From Congeria kusceri (Eukaryota; Mollusca; Bivalvia; Myida; Dreissenidae): a stretch of 64,000 nucleotides of DNA. Location: contig CM051033.1 in assembly GCA_027627225.1 (NCBI GenBank), positions 13,744,558-13,808,557 on the forward strand, given 5' to 3'. Shown here piece by piece: positions 32,366 through 45,167 of this stretch (its first letter is position 1; each line of letters opens with the position of its first letter). The translations under genes and the position numbers were made by a program. The notes under the pieces are model-generated. The model worked only from the letters and a program-made list of their open reading frames with translations, was not told the origin of the DNA and did no database searches.

Positions 32366-34860
32366 TGTATGAGTTTATTAACCTTTTATTGAGAAAGCAG
32401 TCACGGTGCTTACAAATCATGGGTTCTTAATTCATCTTTATGTCTATTTCTTTCCAAATATTTTTTCTGTAACGTATGGTTTTTATATTTCCGTCAAGGA
32501 GAACTCAAAAAGACATTTATAACTCCTCACCAGCTCTATAAGCGTCTCGCATGTTTGCACACCGAACTTTTTTATTCAATTTATTTCAATTGGTTTATAT
32601 AATGATGTGATGTTGACTGACCAGGAAATCGAGGAATTGACGTCATTTGTCATCTCTTTGTCATTGTCTGCGCCGAAACTTGATAAAAATCGCTACCTGA
32701 CCGTATTCAGCACCGACAAACGCGTCCATGGAATCGTCATCATGTAATATAGACTGAGGCGAATTATTTTTAATCGGCGCGTGTTCGGTGCCGAATATAG
32801 CCGTGCCGAAAGCGCGTACGTTTTCCGCTTCATGAAAACCCGACTTTAGTGTTCTAGATAAAAATAAAAAATATTTGAATAAATACCCATTTACATTTTG
32901 AATAATACTAATTTTAAAAAAATGGCTGTACCTAATACGCATTAAAATTCTTAAGAGAAACCATGATTGATTTTAAAACAACGCCTATTTAATAGACCCA
33001 TTTCACATTCCCGTTATCGAGTACTGAAGGTGTTGTCTCCCTTGATAAAGTGAATCGAGAACGAGGCTGACGATGTATTGGCTGTAATTGTCAATAAAGG
33101 AATATGATGTTCAGCGGAGAAAATGTTGAATAAACTAATAAAATATTGTTGTTGTTTTTTCATTAAAGTCTTCTCTGTTTTGTAACTGCATTATGTGTAC
33201 GAGAATAGGTTTCAAATTGTTAAATTATAATGCCAAAAAAAACATAAAAAATTAATAACAATCACAACATGGGCCAATCTGCGAACGAAACGAAGTTTGA
33301 CATCATGATTATGTTACTTTTTCAAACATTTTAATATTAAGATCTTAATGATTGAACTAAGTCTATAATTGCTAAATTTATTGGAGTTTACATCATTAAT
33401 TATTTATTAATGTATTATTAATTAACAGAAGCAGTTCGTTTATTTCGGATTCAGTGTCGTCGGTTTTGGCAATTAACGGCTTGTCAAAAACATGGCCATT
33501 ATTGCTAAATTATTAGTATTATTACTACTATTATTATTATTATTATTATTATCATTATGCAGTATGAGCAAAAAAGAGATTACACGGATTATGCTTTTCT
33601 GTTCATCTCAGTTAAACAACTTCTACCGAGTTAGCCAGAATTGATCAAATACCTAAATACGTTTTTTCTTTGTATTCTCTAATGATAGAGAACCAAAACA
33701 AAAAAAAAGATTTAGTTTTGAAAAATAAGAAATAAAACATCATTGTTTAATACCAAAACGTCCACAAGCAGTATTAATTATCGTTACATGGCTTTAAACT
33801 TTGTGTACAAAAACATGTACATTCCATTTAAAAACTATCATGAGTTCAAGCAACGATCAGGATTACTGCCAATAAAAATATATATTTTTGTCTTAAATAA
33901 AGTTAGTTAGTTATTTTAAATAATACTGTTATTTCACCTGACAGCTGTTATCAAGTACATTCCTAAAGTGAATGGCATAGCTGCCGAGACAACGACCCGT
34001 TTATTACTTCACTTATTGGACATTGTAGGCATGATTACGTAACTGTGCCACATGTTAATTTAAGATAACGACCAGATATACACATTTTGGTTACAATTTT
34101 ATGATCATGTGTTTATACAAGACCATGATCTAACAATTATATTATTAGACCAGGTTTGGACAATTAGATTTCTCAGAGAAAGGACCTCAGTATTAATTGC
34201 ATTTGTTTCATTTCTATCAACGATAATACTGATTAAACTGAAACTTCCTTATCGTATATCATAATTACATTATGCATCATGTCATTATTGTTTATTAAGA
34301 AAAATTAGTGAATATTGATAACATTTTATTAGTAATAAACTTTAAATGACCACCATGCAACCACTATCAATACATCGCGAGCCTCGTTTTCGATCCGCCG
34401 ATAAATTACTGCCATGATAATCGCTAAAAATGGGAATGTGAAACTCGTCTATTTGAATCAAAGATCTATCAATAAACAAAGATTCGTGCTATCGCGAGTT
34501 ACCGTCGATTCTCGCGGCCCCCGAGATTTCAATCACGTGATAAACCACGTGACCGGATCTGTAACTATGGCAGAGTATATCGGCATTTTCTTAAAAGTTG
34601 TTTGACAGACTTGAAATAGAAATGTTTTAAAATAAAATGAAACAAACTTTATATTATGTACTACGTATTCTTGTTTGTTGCTTAAAATTACTTTTAATAG
34701 ATTATTGGACTGATGATGAATTAAAAAAAATCGTTTGATCTGCAAAATCGTCTTTAGTGTAATCAAACGAAACCTACATTTGCGATGGGAAAAAGTACGG
34801 CTTGTTTTTCAATATACAAGTGTTTTGACGCGTGTCATTTTATCTTTATCTTATCTGTTA
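32366..34860. other. Intergenic AT-rich DNA
   Basis: Apart from a TTA/ATT microsatellite at about 33523-33557, nothing supported. The region 34490-34590 has GC-rich palindromic bits (TCACGTGATAAACCACGTGA) without a gene. Confidence 0.5.
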
Positions 34861-34867
34861 TGCGGAC

Positions 34868-34981
34868 AAAAGCCCCTTGCCCAAAAGCCCCTTGGTCTAA
34901 AAATGCACACATGGACATAAGCCCCTTGGTAAATTTAACAGAGTGGACATAAGCCCCTTGGTAGAATTAATAGGGTGGACA
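34868..34981. repeat. Short tandem repeat AAAGCCCCTTGG
   Basis: Four loose units contain AAGCCCCTTG. The last two share GGACATAAGCCCCTTGGTA at a spacing of about 38 bp. Confidence 0.7.
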
Positions 34982-34982
34982 A

Positions 34983-35164
34983 AATCCGGGACGAAACTTT
35001 CCGCCTACAGTGGATTTATTGTTAGAAGAGACTTTCTTGAAACAGAAAATACCATAAAAGCGGAAAGTGTCGTCCTGGATCAGCCTGAGCGGACTGCACA
35101 GGCTGATCCGGGACGACACATTACGCACATGCATTCAGCCCGGTTTTCCCACGATACGCCACAT
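34983..35164. repeat. GTGTCGTCC element, left end missing
   Basis: It starts at ATCCGGGACGAAACTTTCCG and runs to the right terminus CCCACGATACGCC. Confidence 0.88.
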
Positions 35165-35629
35165 ATTTAAGAGACATACACACGAATATATAAACATAAC
35201 AGCCTGCTGGTTGGCTTTTTTACAGTTAACACATGTACATAATGTGAGGCTTACGAAAGCATAACGACGCTCAAACTGACATATAAGGTCCAGAAGAAGT
35301 AACATTTATTTACACAGTTATAAAAAGCACAAAACAGCAAAGCTGCATTGTACTTAAAGTACAATAAAAAAAAAAAAACACCCAACAGATTGTGGGACAA
35401 TCAATTATAAATGATGAGCTTGTGTCGAAATAGCGAAAGCATTATGTGTTTCTCACGAGTGACGACCTTCAAGTGAGATGCATTTCCTTACAAGTAACAT
35501 AACATATCATTTTACTAAAATTTTGAAAGTAGGGAGAAGCATCTTTCCATAGAGACCTGTCTCGCAACATCTGAAATAAAGGAAAGAGGTGAACGACGGC
35601 AGGTGATTTTGCTACTTTTATATGGGACC
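35165..35629. other. Intergenic, nothing recognised
   Basis: No supported gene or repeat apart from a short A run near 35367. Confidence 0.5.
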
Positions 35630-36060
35630 TTAAAGGGACCTGTGCACAGATTGACGAATTGACAATTTTTCAACTTGTTATCACAGATTCCAAAAATAAA
35701 ATAACAGTGTATACAATGGAGCAAAATAACAATACGAACCTAGAAAGATACTGTAAAAACAGTTTCGTGTATGAGTAAAAATCATTTGAAATTGATAAAA
35801 TTATAAAGCGTTTGTAACGCTAAAGTTAAACGATGGACTGATTCGGATTGTTGCTGTTGTATTCGTTGAAACTGTTGTCATCACATGGAACACTTACATA
35901 AAGTAAATAATGCACAGCGAATATAGAAATCGGAACGGCAGAGTGGTTAAGGCGATAAGCTATTAATCCGGAGGTCCGGTGTTCGAACCCCGGTGAGACC
36001 AATTTTTTTATTTTCTTTTTTTTCTAAATACTTTTCTTGTTATGTGCAATTGTTAAGAAA
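35630..36060 (+). repeat. Dispersed repeat with a tRNA-like module, copy 2
   Basis: It contains AAAGGGACCTGTGCACAGAT, then TCATTTGAAATTGATAAAAT, then AAAGCGTTTGTAACGCTAAA. It ends in a tRNA-like block (35934-36001) and a T-rich tail, in the same order as 11605-12040. Confidence 0.72.
35934..36001 (+). other. tRNA-like sequence, probably SINE or pseudo-tRNA
   Basis: GGCAGAGTGGTTAAGGCG is a good A box of the serine/leucine style. GGTGTTCGAACCCC holds the B box. The T stem has two mismatches and the acceptor stem is poor. Confidence 0.55.
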
Positions 36061-36065
36061 TTGTT

Positions 36066-37412
36066 TTAATATCCAATCCCAAACGAGGTCTCGATATATG
36101 GTATCCATGTATGAAGTTTCATTAAAATATCTCGATGCGTTCTCAAGTTATTGAGCGGAAACCGTGTTTCTATTATCAGTAATGGTGACCTTGATCCCAC
36201 CCACCCCATATGAAATCCCAAGAGAGGTCTCAATATAAGGTATCTATGTATGACGTTTCATTAAAATATCTCGATGCGTTCTCAAGTTATTGAGCGGAAA
36301 CCTTTTTTCTATTTTTAGCAACGGTGACCTTGACCCCACCCACCCCATATGCAATCCCAAGCGATGTCTCGATATAAGGTATATATGTATGACGTTTCAT
36401 TAAAATATCTCGATGCGTTCTCAAGTTATTGTGCTGAAACCTTTTTTCTATTTTTAGTAACGGTGACCTTGACCGTGACCCCACCCTCCCCATATGCAAT
36501 CCCAACGAGGTCTCAATATAAGGTATCTATGTATGAAGTTTCAGTAAAATATCTTGATGCGTTCTCAAGTTATTGAGCGGAAACCGTTTATCTATTTTTA
36601 GTAACGGTGACCTTGACCTTGACCCCACCCACCCCATATGAAATCCCAAGAGAGGTCTCAATATAAGGTATATATGTATGACGTTTCATTAAAATATCTC
36701 GATGCGTTCTCAAGTTATTGAGCGGAAACCATTTTTCTATTTTTAGCAACGGTGACCTTGACCCCATCCACCCCATATGCAATCCCAAGCGATGTCTCGA
36801 TATAAGGTATATATGTTTGACGTTTCATTAAAATATCTCGACGCGTTCTCAAGTTATTGTGTTGAAACCTTTTTTCTATTTTTAGTAACGGTGACCTTGA
36901 CCGTGACCCCACCCACCCCATATGCAATCCCAACGAGGTCTCAATATAAGGTATCTATGTATGAAGTTTCAGTAAAATATCTTGATGCGTTCTCAAGTTA
37001 TTGAGCGGAAACCGTTTTTCTATTTTTAGTAACGGTGACCTTGACCTTGATCCCAACCACCCCATATGCAATCCCAAGCGAGGTCTCGATATAAGGTATC
37101 TATGTATAAAGTTTCATTAAAATATCTCGATGCGTTCTCAAGTTATTGAGCGGAAACCGTTTTTCTATTTCTAGCAACAGTGACCTTGACCTTTGACCTA
37201 CTGATCTCAAAATTTATAGGCGTCTTCCTCTCCTCGCAAGTAACCAGCATACCAACTTTTATGATCGTAGGTAAAAGCGTTCTCTAGATAACGTGCGGAA
37301 ACGAAATGGTCTACGGACAGATCGACCATCCGACCGACCGACCAACCGACCGACCGACGGACAGTTGCAAAGCAAGATAACCCCACTTTTTCGAAGGGGG
37401 GTATAATAATAT
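36066..37412. repeat. Array of about 143-bp units with a trimer duplication
   Basis: Eight units contain GAGGTCTCGATATAAGGTAT, AAAATATCTCGATGCGTTCT, CAAGTTATTGAGCGGAAACC and GGTGACCTTGACC. Units 2-3-4 and 5-6-7 carry the same diagnostic variants (AGAGAGG, AGCGATG, AACGAGG) 429 bp apart. The right end has a CCGACCGACC run and a CTTTTTCGAAGGGGGG hairpin, the usual closing end of this mollusc repeat class as I know it. Confidence 0.93.
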
Positions 37413-38514
37413 GGTATTTCATTCATCACCATAAAACATGTTTACACCCTTTTCGACAGAGATTTTTGTCACTAAAGGAACTTATTCAGAGATTTTCGTA
37501 TTTTTGAAAACGTCATTTAATGTCTTAACTAAAGCATCTGGACTAACCAAAAACATATAATATAACTATTCTATTGCATATGAAAGTATTTTTAAATATT
37601 TGACATATTGTATGAATAAATGCTAAAAAGATTCGGTAATAACACTTTAGCAACAAATTCACTTGAAAATGCAAGAAATATTGTTTACGTGCATTAAAAA
37701 CCTTTCACATGAGATAGAACCATGAATGAAGGTGAATGGCTTCAATAAGCAATAACTTTGTAGCCACAGTTTTATTTCTCAGCACATACGGTAATGACAA
37801 TTAGAAAGTATGCGCAGTACAAATGACAACCATCGACTTGGGATGGTAACTAAAGTAGATCTGTTCCGCTATTATCCAGTTTAAAATATTCCCGCTTAAA
37901 TTCCTGATGACGACGCAGTATGTTTGTGTCTGTATACGTCATCATTTCTAGAATGTTCAATGTTATTATGGGTTGTTGCGGCACTAAAACTGCCGGACCA
38001 TACATATATGGGCATATATAAAACGGTAAAAACTGGATGAATATGCTTCTTTTTTTCCGATCTCTTCGCTCACTCAATTTTATAAAAGATACACATCAAC
38101 TTGTGTTTTTTTTTCGTCGAACCGAACATACGAACATGTTTATTACACGAATAATTGTGCAAATATTAACAAAGCGAAATTCCAGTTGCGCCAGCAGGAG
38201 AGAACTGTTATTAGCAGCCCGAGGTCTTTTATTTATGGCAAGTGACCAATCGCCAAAAACAATACACAGGACATCACAAAAACACATATCAAACACAAAA
38301 CACACATGAATAAAACTGGGGTCACCGCCTTGGAACGGTCAATGCAAAGCATTGGGGGTTTAAAGCGGTTTATGTGCGCACGAACCTCACACTTGGCCCA
38401 GAATTATTCACAAAACATGTAAGTGTAAATAAAAATTAATCTCATAGCGTCGCAATTGAAATTATACAGCAACTAGAGCTTTGAAACAGGAGTGGCCCCG
38501 AATGAAAGCATGTT
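37413..38514. other. Intergenic with one direct-repeat half
   Basis: 37981-38100 (GCCGGACCATACATATATGG to AGATACACATCAACTT) recurs in the same orientation at 40488-40588. Nothing else is supported. Confidence 0.55.
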
Positions 38515-38825
38515 TGAAGGTGAGGAACCGTTTTTATATTTTTAGTAACGGTGACCTTGACCTTGATCCCACCCACCCCCTATGCAATCCCATGCGAGGT
38601 TTTGATAAAAGGTATCTATGTATGAAGTTGAATTACAATAGCTCAATTCGTTCTCAAGTAATTGAGCAGCACCCGTTTTTCTATTTTTTTGTAACGGCGA
38701 CCTTGACAGTGACCAGTTTCCACCGCCTATGTAATCCCAAGCCAGGTCTCGATATAAGGTACTATGGATGAAGTTTCATTAAAATATTTCAATTCGTTCT
38801 CAAGTTAGAGAGCTGAAACCAAAAG
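38515..38825. repeat. Degenerate copies of the 143-bp unit
   Basis: About two and a half diverged units carry GGTGACCTTGACC, GTTCTCAAGTAATTGAGC and CAGGTCTCGATATAAGGTA. Confidence 0.85.
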
Positions 38826-39039
38826 TTGACTTCGCCTGAAAATGAAAAATTAACAAATTCAATTTTCAAATCATCGTCATGCAATTTCAGGAAGAAGCCG
38901 TAATGTTGAGTGTAAAAAGCCAGATTACATAGCTTTGTTGTATATGTTGTATACATCTTCCTGCCAACCCAAATTGAAAAAAATTATTTAACTGACTGAA
39001 CGTGGTTGTTAAAACCAGTGCATACATCGGAAATGCTGT

Positions 39040-40330
39040 AAAATATTAAATAAAAAGGTAAAATATATCCTAGATAATCTTACTCTACGTCACTGAGACA
39101 GTAAAAATATTTGAATGATGACGTAATCCAGAAACGCGCAATGCACACGACAACGTCATAATTTAAAAACGCAAAGAAGTTAAAGCTACTTATCCACCAT
39201 TTAAAACGACCAAATTTATAACGATTAAAGAAATTCAGTATCGAAAACTAATAAGCATGTGTTTTTTAGTATAAGTGCATTATACCCTTTTGATAAGAAA
39301 TTAAATTATTAAGTATACGTTTAGCATTCACTTTAACATATTTACATTTGCGAACTCGTTTCAAAACATCGCTGTAAAATGATGAGTGGGATATTCCGTT
39401 AGATAAGAACCATTTCAAAGAAACATTGTATTTAGAAACTAAGACATTATATTTTCTATAGAATTTATCAAACTTATTGCGTAAATCATCATATAAAAAA
39501 CTTGTTTTAATAATTTCTTAGTCAGTGTAAGGTTACGGTCGTTGAAATCTTTAACTCATGCGCAAGCTCTTGCACATCGAACTAAATGTGAAATGTATAT
39601 ACCACTCATGCGCAAGCTCTTGCACATCGAACTAAATGTGAAATGTATATACCACTCATGAGCAAGCTCTTGCACATCGAACTAAATGTGAAATGTATAT
39701 ACCACTCATGCGCAAGCTCTTGCACATCGAACTAAATGTGAAATGTATATACCACTCATGCGCAAGCTCTTGCACATCGAACTAAATGTGAAATGTATAT
39801 ACCATAGGAAGGACCTCTAGGACTATTACCATCCAAGAAAGGGAAATTTACAATTTCGAAATTAAACTCATCGCGTTTGTCATATAGACTCGTTTTAACT
39901 ATATTGTTAGTAATAGTAAGATGCAAGTCTAGGAATGCAGCATCTGTATACGATGAACACGATATTTATTTCAGGAAAGTTCTTTAGGGTAACTGTTTTG
40001 GATATTTGTTCAAAGAAAGGATTATCTATATTTAATATATCATCAATGTATCTACTAGTTTGATTAAAGCATTGAATCAAATTTAATTGTTTATGTTTTG
40101 ATAAACCTAGCATAAAATCCACAGCAATACAGAAATAGATCAGCTATAAGCGGTGCACAGTTAGTACCCATTGGCACACCGATAATTTGTTAAAATATTT
40201 TCCCACTGAACTGAACAAACACGTTATCCAGAAGAAAGATAAGAGCTGAACATAAATCTATGCAAGTCCAATTAATATATTCATCAACAATCTGATTTGA
40301 TCAGATCAAGACACTCGTATGATTGCTTTG
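39040..40330 (-). pseudogene. Penelope-like reverse transcriptase remnant
   Basis: Minus-strand frames in order: GVPMGTNCAPLIADLF near 40190, FNQTSRYIDDILNIDNPFFE near 40050, LYDKRDEFNFEIVNFPF near 39870 and NLTLTKKLL near 39510. YIDD is the catalytic motif. The set and spacing match eukaryotic RT frames that I associate with Penelope-like elements. Other degenerate RT classes are possible. Frameshifts and stops separate the segments, and a 50-bp tandem expansion lies within the C-terminal part. Confidence 0.6.
39554..39805. repeat. 50-bp tandem repeat, five copies
   Basis: The unit is ACTCATGCGCAAGCTCTTGC plus ACATCGAACTAAATGTGAAA plus TGTATATACC. The copies are nearly identical, with a single change of C to A at 39661. 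On the minus strand the unit encodes the YISHLVRCARAC segment of the RT remnant, so the array arose from the pseudogene. Confidence 0.95.
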
Positions 40331-41599
40331 TGAAATAATACGGCAAGTAATGCCTACGTAGTGACAATTTCGCTGACATATGGTGTCGGAAAAATATATG
40401 CAATCGTCAGGGATTGGAGCCCGGAATTGTGGACAACCCACTAGCGGTTCCAGGGGGGCGCATCCAGCGCGCGCCCCTCCCCCTAAAACTACCGGACCAT
40501 ACATATATGGGCATATATATAACGGTAAAAACTGGATAAATATGCTTTTTTGGCTCGCTCAATTTTATAAAAGATACACATCAACTTCAATAAAACATAC
40601 CCGACCTACCCCGCCCCCTGCGATTTCTTACGTACACAGAAGTAACGGCGCCAAAGTTTATCGAAAACTATAAACTGTATTCAGTGGGTATATATACCTT
40701 AAATTGTGGATTATATTGTTTTATTGTTTGAATTCAAATGTTATAATTATTATATAAAGATATCAGATGCAATACACCCGTTGGCACAGGATACCACATA
40801 AAACACATTTATACGTTTCGATTAAATATGATTTAAAGTCGAAATTCAAGTCAAATCAATGACGCCATTCGAGTTCAAGACAATTGATGACAATGAGTGT
40901 GGGTTATTGAATGACATTCACTTCGAAAAAATACCATTACACAATTAACTGCCAAAACAGGTTTAGGACCTACAGATGAACTTTCATCTCAATTGAACAT
41001 AATACGTCGAAGTATTAATTAATTCAGTAAAACAAAGTGCATTTGATGATGTGCAAAGATTTATCATATATGTTTGATACGTATCTGTAGCTGATCACTG
41101 CAGACCCACAGACAATATAAAGGGGTTATAACTGCACAATCAAAAGTTTACCCCCCCCCCCCCCCCCAACCCTGAATCCTGGATCCGCCCCTGGTTGCGG
41201 TAATGACAAAATAACTGATGACGAACCAAAACAAGTCACCATGCAAAGTTTAACTTGTCAAAAATATGATAAAAAATGAAGCATCATATATATGAAGCAT
41301 CATATAATTTACACTTATGTACATATTTATTAGTCAACTTTTTATGTTTTTATTAGTTATTTTCTTATATAAGTTGGTTAACATTTCAAATTTTGGTCAC
41401 ATCTTATGAGTGACAATGCATTATTAGGCAAGTGTGCACAACCCATTTTGTTTTATTTCTTTCATCATATAGATCTAGAATAAATACAACACAGGTTGTG
41501 GTTAGTTTGTGAGCAAGAAAGTCTTTAAAATATCATTTTAACATGAGTGACAACCTGACATGCCTTTGGCCATTTTTGGAATAATTACCTAAGTGACAC
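40331..41599. other. Intergenic with repeat scraps
   Basis: 40488-40588 is the second half of a direct repeat with 37981-38100. A poly-C run at about 41151-41167 is followed by CCTGGATCCGCCCCTGG, which looks like the terminus of a small DNA element. No gene is seen. Confidence 0.5.
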
Positions 41600-41743
41600 A
41601 TCTGTTTTCCACAATACGGACGAAACGTGTTACAAACGCTTTATAATTCAATCAATTTCAAATGATGACCTTTCATGATAAACGACAACGTACTGTATAT
41701 TTGTAACATATTTCTTTGAGTGTTATTTCGCTTGTTTATATAT
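41600..41743 (-). repeat. Dispersed repeat copy 3, part right of its LINE insertion
   Basis: Read on the minus strand it contains AAAGCGTTTGTAACACG, TCATTTGAAATTGATTGAAT and AAGCGAAATAACACTC, matching the copy at 11605. The remaining part is at 44386-44480, beyond the LINE. Confidence 0.65.
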
Positions 41744-44385
41744 AATAGATGAGAATATTCAAGTCTTTACAGATTTATTAGATGGCGTTTGCAAGCCTCT
41801 ATTTAAAAGAGATTTAAATGGTAATAATGGTTATATAAACACTGGTAAGGATGCTGTGTATTTTGATCATGACTGTAAACAATTGAAGAGTTTTTATTAT
41901 AAGTGTCTAAATTATTATAGAAACAACCCTTGTGATGTTACCAGGAGAGATCTGGTAGAAGCTAGATCAAACTACAAAAATTGTGTTAGAAATAAAAAAT
42001 GTGATTTTGATAAATTACAAACACATAAATAAGAATTAGCTAGGAAAAATAATGCCAAGTTATATTGGAAAATGTTAAAGGGATCAGTTGTAAGCAATTC
42101 TAGCTCATTGACATCAGATGATTTTGTGAATTATTTTAAATCTATAAATGATCCCGATTCTGTGTTTTTTCAACCAGATGATGACATATTATATTTTAAT
42201 GAACGGTATTTAGATGGAGAATTGAACATTATGTTCGAGGAACTGAATAGTACTATAACAACAAATGAAATTTATAAAAGCTGTAAGAAATTAAACAATG
42301 GTAAAGCGGGCGGGCCAGATTGTTTTCTTAAGGAATTTTTTCAATATGGATGTGAAATAGATGTGTTTTCGACAGTTCTTTGTAAATTGTTTAATAAGAT
42401 TTTTTATTTGGGTTACTTTCCAGAAACATGGTCAGAAGGTACCATTGCATAAGAAAGGGGATATAAATAGTACAAATAATTACAGGGGTATTACTTTGTT
42501 AAGTACATTAGGGAAACTATTCACAAATTTTTTTAATGACAGACTAACCGATTGGGCAGAAAGGTATAATGTTTACATAGAGGCTCAGGCAGGATTCAGA
42601 CAAAAGATGGGTACTATAGATAATATTTTTATGTTACATAATGTAATAAGTTACTTATTGAATAAGAATAAAAAGTTGTACGTAGCATTTATAGACTTTA
42701 CTAAAGCGTTCGATTATGTTGTTAGAGATATTACTTAGTATAAACTTATTAAGCTTGGTGTTAGGGGTAAAATGCTGAACATCATCCGCTCAATGTATAG
42801 AATTGTTAAGTCAAGAGTTAAATATGATAACGAGGTTAGTGATAGCTTTACATGTATGTTAGGGGTACGCCAGGGTGAATCATTGTCTCTTTTTTTATTT
42901 TCGATGTTTTTGAATGATATTCAGGAATTTTTTGCTGACTAATAATTATGAAGGAATAACTTTAGACGTTTTTAAGTTACTTATTTTGTTGTATGCAGAT
43001 GATATTGTGTTGTTTTCAGAGACTGAGACTGGTTTGCAAGAAGGGTTAAATTTATTAAAACAATATTGCGATAGATGGAAAAAAATGGTAAACTACAAAA
43101 GACTAAAATCATGGTTTTTAAAAAAGGAGGAAGACTGCGGAGGAATTTACAGTTTTTCTATGATGATAATCATTTAGAGATTGTTGATCAATTTACTTAC
43201 TTGGGTTTTGTTTTCTCTTCTGGAGGTTCATTTTCAAAAACTTTTGACAGTGTGTCTGGACAATCTTTGAAAGCTATCTTTAAATTAAGACAATGTTTGT
43301 CAAGATTTAATAATATTACAATACACCACATGTAGAAATGTTCGATAAACTAATTTATCCTGTTTTAAGCTATGGTTCAGAGATATGGGGGCTTCATAAC
43401 AGTATCCAAATAGAGCGAATACATTTAAATTTTTGTAAAGAATTAATAGGAGTCCGAAGACAACCACAGAATAACTTTATATATGGTGAATTGGGAAGAA
43501 CACCGTTATCGGTTAGACATGCACTATGTTAAAAAAAAAATTTGTTTATTATATCATGTACAGAGAATTTGATATTTATCCCAGTAGAAAATCATGGGTA
43601 TATATGGTTAAACATTTATTAGGAAATTGTGGCTTTAATGATGTGTGGTTAAATCAAGGTGTTGGGGATGTAGATGTCTTTTTAAGTATGTTTAAAGTCA
43701 GAGTAACAGATATATTTTTACAAAGATGGAACTCTGAATTACGTGAATCAAGCAGAGCTAAAACGTACATATTGATATCAGATTTTAAATTTCAACCCTA
43801 TTTAAATGATGTAAATATTTCCAAGTATAGAATGGCCCTCTCCAGATTAAGAGTATCTGCACACAGACTTAAAGTTGAAACTGGTAGATGGCATAAACCA
43901 ACAGCTATACTTTATTAAGAAAGAAAATGTTACTTATGCAATGTTCTTGAAGATGAATACCATTTTATCCTTGAATGTACATTGTATCATGATGTTAGAA
44001 AGATTTACATAAGCCCATTTTATTATCTTAGACCAAATATGATCAAATTTATAGAATTACTTACCTCTCAAAATAGCAGAGTTCATAAAAAAATTGGCAA
44101 TGTTTATTTATTAAGCTTTGCAAATTAGAAATTCTTTCTATACGTATTAAGACTAATGTATGATGTTGATTATACAATATATATACCACCTCTCGCTTAT
44201 TATCTATTGCTGAATAATTTCGATATTTGTTTGATAAATGTTTATATATGTAAACATTGACATTCAGTACGGATGTTATTGGTGACCTTTGACTTTGTTT
44301 TTATGCATATTATTATGCCTTCATTTGTATACTCATGGGCATATTGCCCACTGTATTACTCAATAAAGTGTAAAACTGTAAACTA
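41744..44385 (+). pseudogene. LINE-type non-LTR retrotransposon remnant (RT region)
   Basis: RT motifs appear in order: NGKAGGPD (about 42298), NNYRGITLLS (about 42475), QAGFRQ (about 42590), LYVAFIDFTKAFD (about 42675), LGVRQGES (about 42858), YADD (42992-43003), TYLGFVFSSGG (about 43196) and YPVLSYGSEIWG (about 43356). They fall in several frames with stops at 42450, 42738, 43177 and elsewhere. No endonuclease domain is visible, so it is 5'-truncated. The 3' end near 44360 has CAATAAAGTGTAAAACTGTA. The clade is not assigned. Confidence 0.9.
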
Positions 44386-44480
44386 TATAATGTACTGTAG
44401 ATCTTCTCGTATTTGCCTGCTTGGGATCTATGAAAAAAAAAGGTAAATTGTGAATTCATAGGTCCCTTTAAAACTGTTTA
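44386..44480 (-). repeat. Dispersed repeat copy 3, remaining part
   Basis: TTTAAAGGGACCTATGAATT on the minus strand is the start of the repeat seen at 11605 and 35630. Confidence 0.6.
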
Positions 44481-44694
44481 TACTTTAAACCGAATAAAAT
44501 GTACTTACTGATATTTACAATCACGGCGCAAATAACAAAAAACAATATCGCAACGCTGTCCATGTTCTAAAACAGTAGTTGAACAAACATTAACACCTCG
44601 AAATGCGGTAGTCCGGTGAGTCTCCTAACCGGATTTTAGTGGTTTAGGGTGGTTTAGAAATGACCACTTGCACTAGATGTCCATATTTCTTTAT

Positions 44695-45167
44695 AGGTTA
44701 GAAACCAGTAAATGCAATTCCCATAGGGTCCCATTATAAAACGGCAAACTTTCCAAGCATTTTTCTAGCGTGTCCTTTATTTCAGGTTGTGCAAGCCTGG
44801 TATCAATTTAAAGATCAATCTGTCCTCTTCCAAAATTTGCAATAAAAAGATATGTCATGTCACTTCTAAGAAAATGCATCTCACTGGAACGCAGGCACCG
44901 GTAGAAAACAGGGTTTCGGCAGTCATATTTCGACAAAAGCCCCATACCACAGTAAACACACCCCAAAAGTTAACCTTTCAAGTTAGCCTCCAATGAAATG
45001 CACCAAAATGTTGCAGACATGCATAGGATAATAGAAATAACCACAAAAGGTATGTCTGAGATACCTAAATGGCTTTTATGCCAGAAGAGAAGAGGACCTC
45101 TTTAGTAATAGGCACTACTTTTGAATGGACCACGGAGGGATACACAATGATTTACTGGTATCTAACC
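44695..45167. mobile_element. 470-bp inverted-repeat element, copy 2 of 3
   Basis: GGTTAGAAACCAGTAAAT at the left is mirrored by ATTTACTGGTATCTAACC at the right. It is about 85% identical by eye to the copy at 16937. Confidence 0.88.
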
